Of a stretch of DNA of 64,000 nucleotides, positions 22,515 through 33,928 are shown one piece after another. Under the pieces are notes generated by a model, which was not told the origin of the DNA, made no database searches, and saw only the letters and a list, made by a program, of their open reading frames with translations. Location of the stretch: positions 1-64,000 of the forward strand of contig CACNTW010000004.1 in the NCBI GenBank assembly GCA_902623495.1, in the 5' to 3' direction. The position numbers were made by a program, and so were the translations under genes. Numbering within the stretch: position 1 is the stretch's first letter; each line of letters begins with the position of its first letter. The stretch is from an uncultured Pelagibacteraceae bacterium (lineage in GTDB: Bacteria > Pseudomonadota > Alphaproteobacteria > Pelagibacterales > Pelagibacteraceae).

Positions 22515-22542
22515 TTGAAGACTGATAATTCGTATGTTATCT
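22515..22542 (+). promoter_or_regulatory. Possible promoter of the atpHAGDC operon
   Basis: TTGAAG (22515-22520) and TTATCT (22537-22542) are spaced by 16 bases, in the 102-bp gap between priA and atpH. The match is only moderate. The gap is the only space available for an operon promoter. Confidence 0.35.
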
Positions 22543-22581
22543 AAGCGAAATTTTAAACATCTTCACAATTGAGAGTATAAA

Positions 22582-23136
22582 TTGAGCGAAAATAAAATAT
22601 CAATAACTTCTAATAACAGTTATTCCCAAGCATTATTTGAGCTGGCTAACGAAGATAAATCTCTAGCAAAAGTAGAGGAACAAGTCGTTGCAATTAGTAG
22701 ACTCATAAATGAAAGTGAAGAATTTAGATATTTAATCAAAAACCCTACGACTAGTATTGAGGATTTAACTAAAGTTATTGAAACAATTTCTGAAAAAAAC
22801 AATTTTGATAATCTTTTAAAAAGATTTCTAGTTTTTTTAATTCAAAAAAGAAGATTTTTTTATTTAGAAAAAATTTTAAGTGACTTTATAGAGGTATGTT
22901 CGAAAGCTAGAGGTGAAATAAAAGCAGAGCTTTTTTCAGCTAAAGAACTTAATGAAACAGATATTTCTAAAATTAAAGAAGAGCTATCTCAAAACTTTGG
23001 AGCAAAGATACAGTTAAATTATAAATTTGACCCAAGTTTAATTGGTGGCTTGGTATTAAAAGTGGGAAGTACAATGGTAGATAATTCTATTAAAAATAAA
23101 CTGCAACAAATTCAAAAACAAATGATAGAGGCATAA
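22582..23136 (+). CDS. atpH: ATP synthase F1 delta subunit
   Basis: Links the F1 head to the peripheral stalk of F0. The 184-aa protein shows the OSCP/delta pattern: the N-terminal helical domain (SYSQALFELANEDKSLAKVEEQ) and the C-terminal stretch FDPSLIGGLVLKVGSTMVDNSIKNKLQQI. The start is a TTG. An in-frame stop lies only 12 bases upstream and no ATG is nearby, so this non-ATG start is the only reasonable choice. It directly abuts atpA. Only F1 genes (H, A, G, D, C) are here; the F0 genes must be elsewhere, as is usual in Alphaproteobacteria. Confidence 0.95.
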   Translation: MSENKISITSNNSYSQALFELANEDKSLAKVEEQVVAISRLINESEEFRYLIKNPTTSIEDLTKVIETISEKNNFDNLLKRFLVFLIQKRRFFYLEKILSDFIEVCSKARGEIKAELFSAKELNETDISKIKEELSQNFGAKIQLNYKFDPSLIGGLVLKVGSTMVDNSIKNKLQQIQKQMIEA

Positions 23137-24657
23137 ATGGAAATAAATCCTTCAGAAGTAACAAAAATATTAAAAGAACAGATAAAAAAACTTGGCGATA
23201 GAGCTGAGGTTTCAGAGGTCGGACAAGTATTATCTGTTGGAGATGGAATTGCAAGAATTTATGGCTTGGATAATGTTCAAGCAGGAGAAATGGTTGAGTT
23301 TTCTGATGGCTCTAAAGGAATGGCATTAAACTTAGAGAGTGACAACGTTGGTGTTGTTATATTTGGCGATGATAGAGAAATTAAAGAGGGTGATACTGTA
23401 AAAAGAACTGGTGCGATTGTTGATGTACCAGTTGGAAAACAACTTTTAGGAAGAGTTGTTGATGGATTAGGAAATCCAATTGATGGAAAAGGAGCTTTAG
23501 ATAAAAGTTTAGAAAGAAAAAGAGTTGAAGTTAAAGCTCCAGGAATTATTCCACGACAATCAGTTGGAGAACCAATGCAAACAGGTTTAAAAGCAATTGA
23601 TAGCTTAATTCCTGTTGGAAGAGGGCAAAGAGAACTTATAATTGGAGATCGTCAAACTGGTAAAACCGCAGTAGCTATCGATACAATTATCAATCAAAAG
23701 AAAATTAATGAATCAGACGACGAAAGTAAAAAACTTTATTGTATATATGTTGCAATTGGACAAAAAAGATCAACTGTTGCTCAGATTGTAAAAACTTTAG
23801 AAGACGCTGGCGCAATGGAATATACGACTATAGTTTCCGCAACAGCCTCAGACTCTGCGCCTCTTCAGTTTTTAGCTCCTTACACAGGATGTACTATGGG
23901 AGAATATTTTAGAGATAATGGAATGCATGCTTTAATTATTTACGATGATTTATCTAAGCAAGCAGTCGCATATAGACAAATGTCATTATTATTAAGAAGA
24001 CCACCGGGGCGTGAAGCATACCCTGGGGATGTGTTCTATTTACATAGTAGATTATTAGAAAGAGCTGCTAAATTAAGTGATGAAAATGGCGGAGGTTCTT
24101 TAACTGCGCTACCAATTATTGAAACACAAGCAGGTGATGTTTCTGCATATATTCCAACAAATGTAATATCTATTACAGATGGGCAAATATTTTTAGAAAC
24201 TGAACTATTCAATCAAGGAATAAGACCAGCAGTAAACGTTGGATTATCCGTATCTAGAGTAGGATCAGCTGCACAAACTAAAGCCATGAAATCTGTGGCT
24301 GGATCAATTAAATTAGAATTAGCTCAATACAGAGAAATGGCAGCTTTTGCTCAATTTGGATCTGATTTAGATGCATCTACACAAAAACTTTTAAATAGAG
24401 GTTCGAAGTTAACTGAACTTTTAAAACAAGGACAGTATTCTCCCATGACAGTTGCAGAACAAGTTATATCAATTTTCTGTGGCGTAAAAGGTTATTTGGA
24501 TGATATTGAACTTAAAGATGTAGCAGACTTTGAAAATAAAGTTCTACAAAAGTGTAAATCTGATAAGCCTGAGATTATGGAGTCTATTGCTAAAACTGGG
24601 AAGATTGAGGAAGACATTGAAAAACAATTAGTAGAATTAATTAAAGGAATTAAATAA
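23137..24657 (+). CDS. atpA: ATP synthase F1 alpha subunit
   Basis: The non-catalytic nucleotide-binding subunit of the F1 hexamer (506 aa). Seen: the Walker A motif [15 protein letters not shown], the beta-barrel N-terminal domain, [16 protein letters not shown], and the alpha-subunit signature ending in [21 protein letters not shown]. The alpha-type Gln in GDRQTGKT distinguishes it from beta. It abuts atpH and is 6 bp before atpG. Confidence 0.98.
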   Translation: MEINPSEVTKILKEQIKKLGDRAEVSEVGQVLSVGDGIARIYGLDNVQAGEMVEFSDGSKGMALNLESDNVGVVIFGDDREIKEGDTVKRTGAIVDVPVGKQLLGRVVDGLGNPIDGKGALDKSLERKRVEVKAPGIIPRQSVGEPMQTGLKAIDSLIPVGRGQRELIIGDRQTGKTAVAIDTIINQKKINESDDESKKLYCIYVAIGQKRSTVAQIVKTLEDAGAMEYTTIVSATASDSAPLQFLAPYTGCTMGEYFRDNGMHALIIYDDLSKQAVAYRQMSLLLRRPPGREAYPGDVFYLHSRLLERAAKLSDENGGGSLTALPIIETQAGDVSAYIPTNVISITDGQIFLETELFNQGIRPAVNVGLSVSRVGSAAQTKAMKSVAGSIKLELAQYREMAAFAQFGSDLDASTQKLLNRGSKLTELLKQGQYSPMTVAEQVISIFCGVKGYLDDIELKDVADFENKVLQKCKSDKPEIMESIAKTGKIEEDIEKQLVELIKGIK

Positions 24658-24663
24658 TCATAA

Positions 24664-26968
<2,305 letters not shown>

Positions 26969-26969
<1 letters not shown>

Positions 26970-27367
26970 TGAGTAATCTCTTTAATATAGATATTGTAAA
27001 TCCAGAACAATCTTTTCTTTCTAAAGATAATGTATTTGAGGTTGTAATACCCGCTGTAGAAGGAGAGATTGGTATTCTTAAAGACCATATTCCAATTATC
27101 TCTTTTTTAAAACCAGGTATAATTAGAGTATTCTCTGAGTCTGAGGAACAAAGTTTCTATGTTGAAGATGGTATTGTCGAATTTAAAGACAATACATTAT
27201 CTGTATTAACTAGTTCAATTTTTGATTTAAAAGATGCTGATAAAAATTTTGTATCTGAGTCGATAAGCAGTGCTGAAGCAGAATTATCAAAAGATAATAT
27301 TGATGATCAAAAAAGATTTCTTTTAAACCACAAAGTCGAAGTTTTAAAATCTATAAGTATTAATTAA
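26969..27367 (+). CDS. atpC: ATP synthase F1 epsilon subunit
   Basis: A small F1 subunit (132 aa) that couples the gamma shaft to the c-ring and can inhibit ATP hydrolysis. Seen: the N-terminal beta-sandwich pattern FNIDIVNPEQSFLSKDNVFEVVIPAVEGEIGILKDHIPIIS, with FYVEDGIVEFKDNTLSVL following, and a short helical C-terminus. The start overlaps the atpD stop. Its 3' end overlaps the convergent rppH gene by 8 bp, leaving no separate terminator space. Confidence 0.96.
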
Positions 27368-27836
27368 CCACTTTTTCTAGTTCTTTTTGAATTTCTTGGT
27401 AAACATGAAGTTTAAAATCTACAACTTTAGTTGTTAAATCTTTAATATCTATCCATTTCCAATCTAAAAATTCAGGATGTTTAGTTTTAATGTTAATCTC
27501 ATTTTCCTCTCCATTAAACTTTACAATAAACCACTTTTGCTTTTGGCCTTTATATTTTCCTTTCCAAATAATTCCTAAAAGGCGATCAGGAAGATCGTAA
27601 GTTGTGTATTTGCTTATTTCTTTAACTAGTTCTACTGACTTTATACTTGTTTCTTCTTTAAGTTCCCTCAACGCTGCATCAAAATAATTTTCACCTTCAT
27701 CAATACCGCCCTGAGGCATCTGCCAAAAATCAGCAGGATTATCAATTCTTTTTGCAACAAATATCTTATTTTTTTTATTTAGGACTGCGATACCAACACC
27801 ATTTCTTAATGGAAGTTTTTGAAATTTTTCTTTCAT
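27360..27836 (-). CDS. rppH: RNA pyrophosphohydrolase RppH (Nudix)
   Basis: Removes pyrophosphate from the 5' end of mRNAs, which triggers decay; some relatives are annotated as dinucleoside polyphosphate hydrolases. The protein is 158 aa. The Nudix box (GGIDEGENYFDAALRELKEE, residues about 43-62) is intact, and FWQMPQGGIDEGE, the RppH/IalA-type context, precedes it. It is the last gene of the rplU...rppH series, 2 bp after ctpA, and ends inside atpC on the opposite strand. Confidence 0.92.
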   Translation of the reverse strand: MKEKFQKLPLRNGVGIAVLNKKNKIFVAKRIDNPADFWQMPQGGIDEGENYFDAALRELKEETSIKSVELVKEISKYTTYDLPDRLLGIIWKGKYKGQKQKWFIVKFNGEENEINIKTKHPEFLDWKWIDIKDLTTKVVDFKLHVYQEIQKELEKVVN

Positions 27837-27838
27837 TC

Positions 27839-28972
27839 TTAACCATTTAATAATTTAAGAGCAAATTCCAACTGGTTATCAGTATCTGTATTTATTCTAA
27901 ATTCATCTGAACCTTCAGCAATAACTATATCTGGATTCACACCTACTCTTGAAATCGATTTACCCGATGGGAGATAGTATTTAGAAACAGTAAGTCTTAT
28001 GGCACCTTCATTTTCTAAAGGAATAATTGATTGGACTGACCCTTTTCCATATGTACTCTCTCCTACTAATATTGCTCTTTTGTGATCTTGTAGTGCTCCT
28101 GCAACAATTTCAGATGCTGATGCAGACCCATAATTAATCAAAATAATCATTGTTTCTCCATCAATAATATCTCCTTTTTTTGCAAACCATTTTCTGTTTT
28201 CATACTTCCTTTTACTTTTTGTAGAAACTATTTCTCCATTTTCTAAAAAATAATCTGAAATTTTTATTGCTTGAGATAACAATCCACCAGGATTGTTTCT
28301 TAAATCTAATATGTAATTTTTAATTTTCTTATTTTTTTTAAATTCTTTGATTTTATTTTTTATTTGTTTACTACTATTCTCATTGAATGATGTTAATCTT
28401 ATATAAGCTGTTTGATCATCTTTAATTTCTGACTTTACAGATGCAACTTGTATAATTTCTCTTGTAATTGTAAATATAAGTGCTTTTCTTTCTCCCCTTC
28501 TTCTAACGGTAATCTCTATATCAGATCCAACTGGACCTCTCATTAATTCTACAGCTTCAGAAAGAGTTTTTCCTTGAACTTGAACATCATCAATTTTAAC
28601 GATGTAATCTCCGGCTTTGACACCAACCTCCTCAGCTGGCGAGTTATCAATTGGAGAAATTACTTTTACGACACCAGCCTCCATACTGACTTCAATGCCC
28701 AATCCTCCAAATTCTCCGCTAGTTTCAGTTTGCATATTTTTAAACGAGTCCGGAGACATATATGCTGAATAAGGATCCAAAGATTGCAAAACGCCGTTTA
28801 TAGCAGCATCCATTGCTTCACTCTGGTTTACTTCATCAACATATTCTTTATTAATTTTATCTAAGACTTCGCTGAATAAATCAATTTTTTTGTAAATATC
28901 GTTTTCATTACTCAAAATTGGATTTGTAAATAAGAAAAAAAATAATGAAGCTATAAGGTATACTTTTTTCAT
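27839..28972 (-). CDS. ctpA: Carboxy-terminal processing protease CtpA (S41 family)
   Basis: A periplasmic serine protease that trims C-termini of envelope proteins. It has a signal peptide (MKKVYLIASLFFFLFTNPILS), an N-terminal helical region with LDPYSAYM, and a PDZ domain (GGLGIEVSMEAGVVKVISPIDNSP onward, about residues 90-175). The catalytic domain contains LRNNPGGLL, GSASASEIVAGAL with the catalytic Ser, and GKGSVQ with the catalytic Lys. At 377 aa it is shorter than many CtpA proteins, with a reduced C-terminus. It overlaps rsfS by 4 bases. Confidence 0.95.
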   Translation of the reverse strand: MKKVYLIASLFFFLFTNPILSNENDIYKKIDLFSEVLDKINKEYVDEVNQSEAMDAAINGVLQSLDPYSAYMSPDSFKNMQTETSGEFGGLGIEVSMEAGVVKVISPIDNSPAEEVGVKAGDYIVKIDDVQVQGKTLSEAVELMRGPVGSDIEITVRRRGERKALIFTITREIIQVASVKSEIKDDQTAYIRLTSFNENSSKQIKNKIKEFKKNKKIKNYILDLRNNPGGLLSQAIKISDYFLENGEIVSTKSKRKYENRKWFAKKGDIIDGETMIILINYGSASASEIVAGALQDHKRAILVGESTYGKGSVQSIIPLENEGAIRLTVSKYYLPSGKSISRVGVNPDIVIAEGSDEFRINTDTDNQLEFALKLLNG

Positions 28973-29319
28973 ATGATCAGTTTTTCTTTAGGAATTAATT
29001 CTGACCACATTTTTTCTAATTCGTAAAATTTTCTTTTTTCAGGATTGAAAATATGAACAACTAAGTCTATTCCATCTACAAGCTTCCAATCATTGCTATC
29101 CTTTCCTTCAATTTTACAATTGTTCACACCATTAATTTTTAATTTTTCAAAAACTTGTTCGGATAAAGCTTGAATATGTCTTGATGATGTACCACTAGCT
29201 ATAATCATGAAGTCCGCAACTGATGACTTTCCTTCGAGATCTATTGAAACTATGTCTAAGGCTTTATTAATATCAAGCGTTCTGATTATTTCATCTTTAA
29301 GAGCTGATATTTTTTCCAT
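28969..29319 (-). CDS. rsfS: Ribosomal silencing factor RsfS
   Basis: Binds ribosomal protein L14 and blocks subunit joining when nutrients are scarce. The 116-aa protein has the family core: KALDIVSIDLEGKSSVADFMIIASGTSSRHIQALSEQVFEKL, then GKDSNDWKLVDGIDLVVHIFNPEKRKFYELEKMW. It is encoded between nadD (17 bp gap) and ctpA (4 bp overlap), the usual alphaproteobacterial neighbourhood. Confidence 0.96.
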   Translation of the reverse strand: MEKISALKDEIIRTLDINKALDIVSIDLEGKSSVADFMIIASGTSSRHIQALSEQVFEKLKINGVNNCKIEGKDSNDWKLVDGIDLVVHIFNPEKRKFYELEKMWSELIPKEKLII

Positions 29320-29336
29320 TAATTAAATTAAGAGTA

Positions 29337-29879
29337 TCAAATTTTTCTTAATTGAGAAGATGAAATATTGACTTTATTAAACCTTACAAATTCAACTGCT
29401 TTTTTATTATATTTCTTAAATGATTTAGATCTAAAAGCCTTTGATTTGTATCCATTTCGATCAAATACCAATATTTTGCACATTTTAGTTATTGAATTGT
29501 ACCCTTTCCATTTATGAAAATTTATGAGGTTATCTGCCCCCATTAAAAAAAATATTTCTGAACGTTTAAATTTTTTTTTTAAATATTTAATTAAATCTAC
29601 TGTACGATTAGATTTTATTATTTCTTCAAAACATTTAACTTTTATAAATTTATTATTTTTATTAATTTTTTTTGCATAAGCTGTTCTTTTATATAGATCA
29701 TTTGGATTATTTTTTTTAAATGGATTTTGTTTTGTTATAGCCCATATAACTTGGTTCAAATTATAATTTTTTTTTGCTAATTTAGAAATTCTTACATGAC
29801 CAACATGTGCTGGATCAAACGATCCACCGAGTATACCAATCTTTTTATTTTCTAATTTGCCCTGAACCATAAACTTCAT
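29337..29879 (-). CDS. nadD: Nicotinate-nucleotide adenylyltransferase NadD
   Basis: Adenylates nicotinate mononucleotide in NAD synthesis. Seen: the nucleotidyltransferase motif GILGGSFDPAHVGHV and the C-terminal ISSSQLR (ISSTxxR motif). The protein is 180 aa and ends almost directly after that motif, which fits short alphaproteobacterial forms. The start is not certain: the track's ATG lies 35 bp inside proA, and a second ATG three codons later (MVQGKLENKK) is equally possible. Neighbours proA and rsfS match the common order. Confidence 0.93.
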   Translation of the reverse strand: MKFMVQGKLENKKIGILGGSFDPAHVGHVRISKLAKKNYNLNQVIWAITKQNPFKKNNPNDLYKRTAYAKKINKNNKFIKVKCFEEIIKSNRTVDLIKYLKKKFKRSEIFFLMGADNLINFHKWKGYNSITKMCKILVFDRNGYKSKAFRSKSFKKYNKKAVEFVRFNKVNISSSQLRKI

Positions 29880-31092
29880 ATTTATAACTTACTAACTGAT
29901 TTAGACCGACAGGACCTCTTGGTGGTAAGGTGTTTGTTGAAATTCCAACCTCTCCACCAAAACCAAATTCTCCTCCGTCAGCAAATTGTGTTGATGAATT
30001 TTGAATAGCAATTGAGCTTTTTACATTCTTAATAAAGAATTTTGCTGTATTTTTGTTTTTGGTTACTATTGCATCTGTATGCATAGTTCCATATTTATTG
30101 ATATGTGTAACTGCTTCTTTGACATCATTCACTAATTTAACTGAAATAATGGGTGAAAGATGTTCTTTTGACCAAGTATTATTATTTGCAGGATATGTTT
30201 TGCCTTTAAATAATTTTCTTATTTTTCTATCAGCTAAAATTTTACAACCACTTTCAGCTAGTGAATTTAAAATTAAATTTACTGATTTTGATTTACTTTT
30301 ATGTATTAAGAGAGTTTCAGTTGCACCACATATACTAGTATTTCTCAACTTAGCATTTAATACTATTTTGTTTGCCATATTATTTTCTGCCTCTTTATCA
30401 ATATATGTATGACAAATTCCTTCCAAATGACCAATAACTGGTACCTTTGAAAGTTGTTTAACTTTTTTTACTAAATTTTTTCCGCCTCGTGGTATTACAA
30501 CATCAATGGAGTTTTCCATTTTTGATAATAAATAATCTACGAGTTTTCTGCTTTTATTGTTTATAAACTGGACGTAATTTTCGTTTACTTTATTTTTTTT
30601 TAGAGCTTTCCTAAATAAATTTACTAAAATTTTATTACTATTGTAGGCTTCCGAACCACCTCTTAATATAACAGCATTTCCAGATTTAAAACATAGTGCT
30701 GATACATCCGAAGTAACATTGGGTCTACTCTCAAATATTACACCTATAACTCCTATTGGTATTGTAACTCTTCTAATTTCAAGTCCATTTGGCCTTTTCC
30801 ATTTTGAAGTTACTTGATTAACTGGATCTTTAAAAGAAGTAATAGTTTTAATAGAGTCAATTATACTTTTTAATTTATTATTATTAAGAGCAAGCCTTTG
30901 AATTAAGTTTTCTTTTAATTTTTTTCCTCTTGCATAAAAAATATCTTTATTATTTTCACTAATAATTTTATTCTTATTAATCTCAATTAATTTTACAAAA
31001 TCTTTTAAAACTTTATTTTTTTTTTTTGGACTAATACTTGAATTCAAAGCTTTTCTAGAATTTAATCCAATTTTTTTTAGTAGTTTACTCAT
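29845..31092 (-). CDS. proA: Gamma-glutamyl phosphate reductase
   Basis: The second step of proline synthesis: NADPH reduction of glutamyl-5-phosphate to the semialdehyde. Seen: IGVIGVIFESRPNVTSDVSALCFKSGNAVILRGGSEA, the catalytic Cys region LRNTSICGATETLLIH, SIAIQNSSTQFADGGEFGFGGEVGIST and the C-terminal RGPVGLNQLVSYKY. It is 415 aa. The start overlaps the proB stop by one base, so ProB and ProA are coupled; its 3' end overlaps nadD by 35 bp. Confidence 0.97.
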   Translation of the reverse strand: MSKLLKKIGLNSRKALNSSISPKKKNKVLKDFVKLIEINKNKIISENNKDIFYARGKKLKENLIQRLALNNNKLKSIIDSIKTITSFKDPVNQVTSKWKRPNGLEIRRVTIPIGVIGVIFESRPNVTSDVSALCFKSGNAVILRGGSEAYNSNKILVNLFRKALKKNKVNENYVQFINNKSRKLVDYLLSKMENSIDVVIPRGGKNLVKKVKQLSKVPVIGHLEGICHTYIDKEAENNMANKIVLNAKLRNTSICGATETLLIHKSKSKSVNLILNSLAESGCKILADRKIRKLFKGKTYPANNNTWSKEHLSPIISVKLVNDVKEAVTHINKYGTMHTDAIVTKNKNTAKFFIKNVKSSIAIQNSSTQFADGGEFGFGGEVGISTNTLPPRGPVGLNQLVSYKYEVYGSGQIRK

Positions 31093-32198
31093 TAAATTTT
31101 AACCATATCATCTTTATGTATAACTTCAGACTTTGTAACATAGCCTAAAAGATTACTAATTTTGTTAGAATGTTCTCCTTTTATTTTAGATATCTCATCA
31201 GATGTAAAACTGCTCAACCCTCTAGCAAATTCTTTGTTATTTTTATCTAAAATTCTAACATGATCACCTTTAACAAATTTTCCTGAAACTTTTCTAATAC
31301 CTGCAGCTAATAAACTTTTTCCATTTTTTAAAGCACTTAAAGCGCCATCATCTATAATAATCTCTCCTTTTGGAGATATAGAGCTGATTATCCATTTTTT
31401 TCTTGCATCTAATTTAGATACTTTTGGTAAAAACCATGTCCCAGAATTATGTTCCAGTATATTTTTAATTGGTCTTTTAATTAAACCATTTGCAATAGCC
31501 ATATAGCAACCCGAGACTTGACATACTTTTGCAGCATCAATTTTCGTTTTCATTCCACCAGTACCATACTCACTTGTGCTTTTACTTGAAAAATTTTCAA
31601 TTTTAGAATCAATATTTTTTATTTCTTTAATCAGTTTAGCATTTTTATGAATTTTTGGGTTTTTAGAATACAATCCATCAACATCAGACAATAATATTAA
31701 GCAATCTGCACCTGATATTTGTGCAACTCTTGATGCTAATCTATCATTATCTCCGTATTTAATTTCAGAAGTTGCAATACTATCATTTTCATTAACAACA
31801 GGTATAAAATTAAGCTCAAATAAGTTTTCGAAAGTTCTTTTAGCATTTATAGCTCTTCTTCTTTGTTCAGTATCTTCTAAAGTAATTAGAATTTGAGAAA
31901 TATTTATTTTATTTGAGCCAAATGTCTTTTTAAAAAGATTCATTAATTCTATTTGTCCAATTGATGCAACAGCTTGGCTTTTATCAAGCTTTAAAGTTTT
32001 TTTATTTAATTGTAATTTTTTACACCCTAAAGCAATTGCTCCAGAACTTACTATAACAATATTCTTTTTAAGTTTTTGTAACTCTTTAATATCTTTAGCA
32101 AATTCCAAAAGCCATTTTTCTCTAATAATTTTATTGTCATTTATTAATAAAGATGAACCTATTTTTATTACTACAGTTTTGGAGTCTTTAAGATACAT
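31092..32198 (-). CDS. proB: Glutamate 5-kinase
   Basis: Phosphorylates glutamate to start proline synthesis. The 368-aa protein contains the amino-acid kinase domain (VVIKIGSSLLINDNK, VSSGAIALGCKKL, VVNENDSIATSEIKYGDNDRLASRVA, GTGGMKTKIDAAKV) and a C-terminal PUA domain (about residues 280-360, GEIIIDDGALSALKNGKSLLAAGI onward). The 5' end overlaps obgE by 11 bp and the stop overlaps proA. Confidence 0.97.
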   Translation of the reverse strand: MYLKDSKTVVIKIGSSLLINDNKIIREKWLLEFAKDIKELQKLKKNIVIVSSGAIALGCKKLQLNKKTLKLDKSQAVASIGQIELMNLFKKTFGSNKINISQILITLEDTEQRRRAINAKRTFENLFELNFIPVVNENDSIATSEIKYGDNDRLASRVAQISGADCLILLSDVDGLYSKNPKIHKNAKLIKEIKNIDSKIENFSSKSTSEYGTGGMKTKIDAAKVCQVSGCYMAIANGLIKRPIKNILEHNSGTWFLPKVSKLDARKKWIISSISPKGEIIIDDGALSALKNGKSLLAAGIRKVSGKFVKGDHVRILDKNNKEFARGLSSFTSDEISKIKGEHSNKISNLLGYVTKSEVIHKDDMVKI

Positions 32199-33171
32199 AG
32201 TTTACCAACTTTGACTTTATATCTGATACTGATTTTTTATCCATTGTTGACATGAAAAAGATATTTTTTTTTAATTTATTCTTGAGTTTTTTTATCTTCT
32301 CTTTTTTTTCCTCTTCATCTATTAAGTCAGTTTTATTTAAAACTACTATTTCTTTTTTTTTAACTAAATCTTTACTGTATTTTGATAATTCTTTTCTGAC
32401 TTGGTTGTAAGAAATAAATAAATCATCTTCAGTTATATCTATTAAATGTAGCAAAGTTTTGCACCTTTCTATATGTTTTAAAAATTTTATCCCAAGACCA
32501 GTTCCAGTATGAGCACCCTCAATTAAGCCTGGTATATCTGCTAAAGTAACTTCTTTGTCGTCATAACTAGCAACCCCAAGATTTGGATTAATTGTAGTAA
32601 ATTTATAGTTTGCTATTTTTGGATTTGCACTCGTCATTGATGCAAGCAAGCTTGATTTCCCAGCATTGGGCAATCCTATGATACCGATATCAGCAATTGT
32701 TTTTAGTTGAAGCCAAATCCAAAATTCCTCTCCTTGACCTCCTTTTGTAAATTTCTTTGGGGCTCTATTGGTTGAGGACTTAAACCTTGTATTTCCAAAT
32801 CCTCCTTTACCTCCGCTTGCTACTAAAAATTCCTCTTTCTGACTTTTAAAATCATAAATAAGTGTTTTATTATCTTCTTCAAATACTTGTGTTCCTAAAG
32901 GTACTTTTAAATATAAATCTTCACCACCTTTCCCAGTTTTGTTTTTTCCGCTGCCATCCTTTCCTCTTTCAGCTTTGAAGTGTTGTTGATACCTGTAATC
33001 AATCAAAGTATTAAGATTTCTTTCACTTATAAGAATTACAGATCCTCCTTTCCCTCCATCGCCGCCATCAGGGCCACCAAACTCTACAAATTTTTCTCTA
33101 CGAAAACTTGGAGATCCTGACCCTCCGTTGCCAGCTTTTACATATATCTTAACTTGATCTAGAAATTTCAT
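32188..33171 (-). CDS. obgE: GTPase ObgE/CgtA
   Basis: An essential GTPase acting in 50S ribosome assembly and stress signalling. Domains in order: a glycine-rich Obg fold (FRREKFVEFGGPDGGDGGKGG, about residues 1-158), then a G domain with GLPNAGKSSLL (P-loop), DIPGLIEGA (switch II) and NKTD. It is 327 aa and lacks the third C-terminal OCT-type domain seen in some Firmicutes, which is normal for proteobacterial Obg. It follows rplU and rpmA, the widely conserved L21-L27-Obg order. Confidence 0.97.
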   Translation of the reverse strand: MKFLDQVKIYVKAGNGGSGSPSFRREKFVEFGGPDGGDGGKGGSVILISERNLNTLIDYRYQQHFKAERGKDGSGKNKTGKGGEDLYLKVPLGTQVFEEDNKTLIYDFKSQKEEFLVASGGKGGFGNTRFKSSTNRAPKKFTKGGQGEEFWIWLQLKTIADIGIIGLPNAGKSSLLASMTSANPKIANYKFTTINPNLGVASYDDKEVTLADIPGLIEGAHTGTGLGIKFLKHIERCKTLLHLIDITEDDLFISYNQVRKELSKYSKDLVKKKEIVVLNKTDLIDEEEKKEKIKKLKNKLKKNIFFMSTMDKKSVSDIKSKLVNYVS

Positions 33172-33198
33172 ATAACAACTATGTGAGTGTTGTATCTA

Positions 33199-33453
33199 TT
33201 AATTGGGCTTTACAGAAACGTAAGTTCTATCAGATTTTGATTTTTTAAATTCTACTTTACCTTTAACAACTGAAAAAATCGAATGGTCTTTACCCATGCC
33301 AACATTTTCTCCAGGAAATATTTTAGTTCCCCTTTGTCTTACAATAATGTTGCCAGGCACAACCATCTCGCCACCATATTTTTTCACACCCAGTCTACGA
33401 CCTGCACTGTCTCTTCCGTTTCTTGACGATCCACCTGCTTTTTTCGTTGCCAT
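33199..33453 (-). CDS. rpmA: 50S ribosomal protein L27
   Basis: 84 aa. It has the typical basic N-terminus [20 protein letters not shown] followed by LGVKKYGGE and [27 protein letters not shown]. The N-terminal tail reaches the peptidyl-transferase centre. It is encoded 10 bp after rplU and 27 bp before obgE, and was probably transcribed from the rplU promoter. Confidence 0.98.
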   Translation of the reverse strand: MATKKAGGSSRNGRDSAGRRLGVKKYGGEMVVPGNIIVRQRGTKIFPGENVGMGKDHSIFSVVKGKVEFKKSKSDRTYVSVKPN

Positions 33454-33463
33454 AAATTACTTT

Positions 33464-33865
33464 TTATTTAGCTGCTTCCTTAGTTTCAACTGTTTTTTTT
33501 GATGGTATTTCTTTTCTTTTTTCTGCTTCAGAAATAACTTTTCCATCTTTTGAATAGATTTTACTTATTCTTACCATTGTAAATTTTTGTCTATGACCAT
33601 TTTTTCTTCTCGAATTTTGCCTTCTTCTTTTTTTAAAAATAAGAACTGTTCTATTTTTTCCATTTTTTATTAATTCAGCTTCAACTTTAGCTCCACTAAT
33701 AGTCGGCTCTCCTAACTCTAAATTTTTGTCATCTCCGTAAGCTAGTATTTCATTAAACTCTATTTTTGAATTTTCTTTTGAATCTTCGAGTTTTTCAACT
33801 TTAAGAATCTCTCCAGCTTTAACTTTATATTGTTTACCACCTGTTTGAATTACTGCGAATGACAT
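33464..33865 (-). CDS. rplU: 50S ribosomal protein L21
   Basis: 133 aa with the start set at the ATG at 33865 (MSFAVIQTGGKQYKVKAGEI), which matches the conserved L21 N-terminus. The ORF-track start at 33892 adds nine unrelated residues, and that codon lies within the putative -10 element, so it cannot be on the transcript. The protein has the typical KRRRQNSRRKNGHRQKFTMVRI region and an added Lys/Glu-rich tail (SEAEKRKEIPSKKTVETKEAAK). First gene of the rplU-rpmA-obgE-proBA-nadD-rsfS-ctpA-rppH series. Confidence 0.96.
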   Translation of the reverse strand: MSFAVIQTGGKQYKVKAGEILKVEKLEDSKENSKIEFNEILAYGDDKNLELGEPTISGAKVEAELIKNGKNRTVLIFKKRRRQNSRRKNGHRQKFTMVRISKIYSKDGKVISEAEKRKEIPSKKTVETKEAAK

Positions 33866-33871
33866 AGTTAG

Positions 33872-33887
33872 CCCTAATTTTATAGGG
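33872..33887 (-). other. Small hairpin in the rplU 5' leader
   Basis: CCCTA and TAGGG (5-bp stem, 6-base loop) lie 6 bases upstream of the rplU ATG, within the first transcribed bases predicted from the promoter. It could affect ribosome access or serve in autoregulation. There is no direct evidence beyond its position. Confidence 0.35.
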
Positions 33888-33890
33888 AGC

Positions 33891-33918
33891 AATATAGTCC
33901 GGGTTGTGTTATAGTCAA
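33891..33918 (-). promoter_or_regulatory. Probable promoter of the rplU-rpmA-obgE... series
   Basis: On the minus strand, TTGACT (33918-33913) and TATATT (33896-33891) are separated by 16 bases in the gap between gloB and rplU. The expected start is near 33884, about 20 bases before the rplU ATG. This separates the ribosomal/proline series from metX-metW-gloB upstream. Confidence 0.6.
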
Positions 33919-33928
33919 GTTTAATAAC

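Noticed and set aside
22480-22581. tRNA or small RNA in the priA-atpH gap
   Set aside because: No cloverleaf arms or T-loop consensus could be drawn. Only a moderate promoter-like pair is present.
29337-29400. NadD ends right after the ISSSQLR motif, looking truncated
   Set aside because: As I recall, alphaproteobacterial NadD proteins commonly end shortly after the SST-x-x-R motif. The frame is clean with no sign of a frameshift, so I treat it as normal.
32188-33171. ObgE lacks the C-terminal third domain
   Set aside because: The OCT-type domain is restricted mainly to Gram-positive Obg proteins. About 330-340 aa is usual in Proteobacteria.
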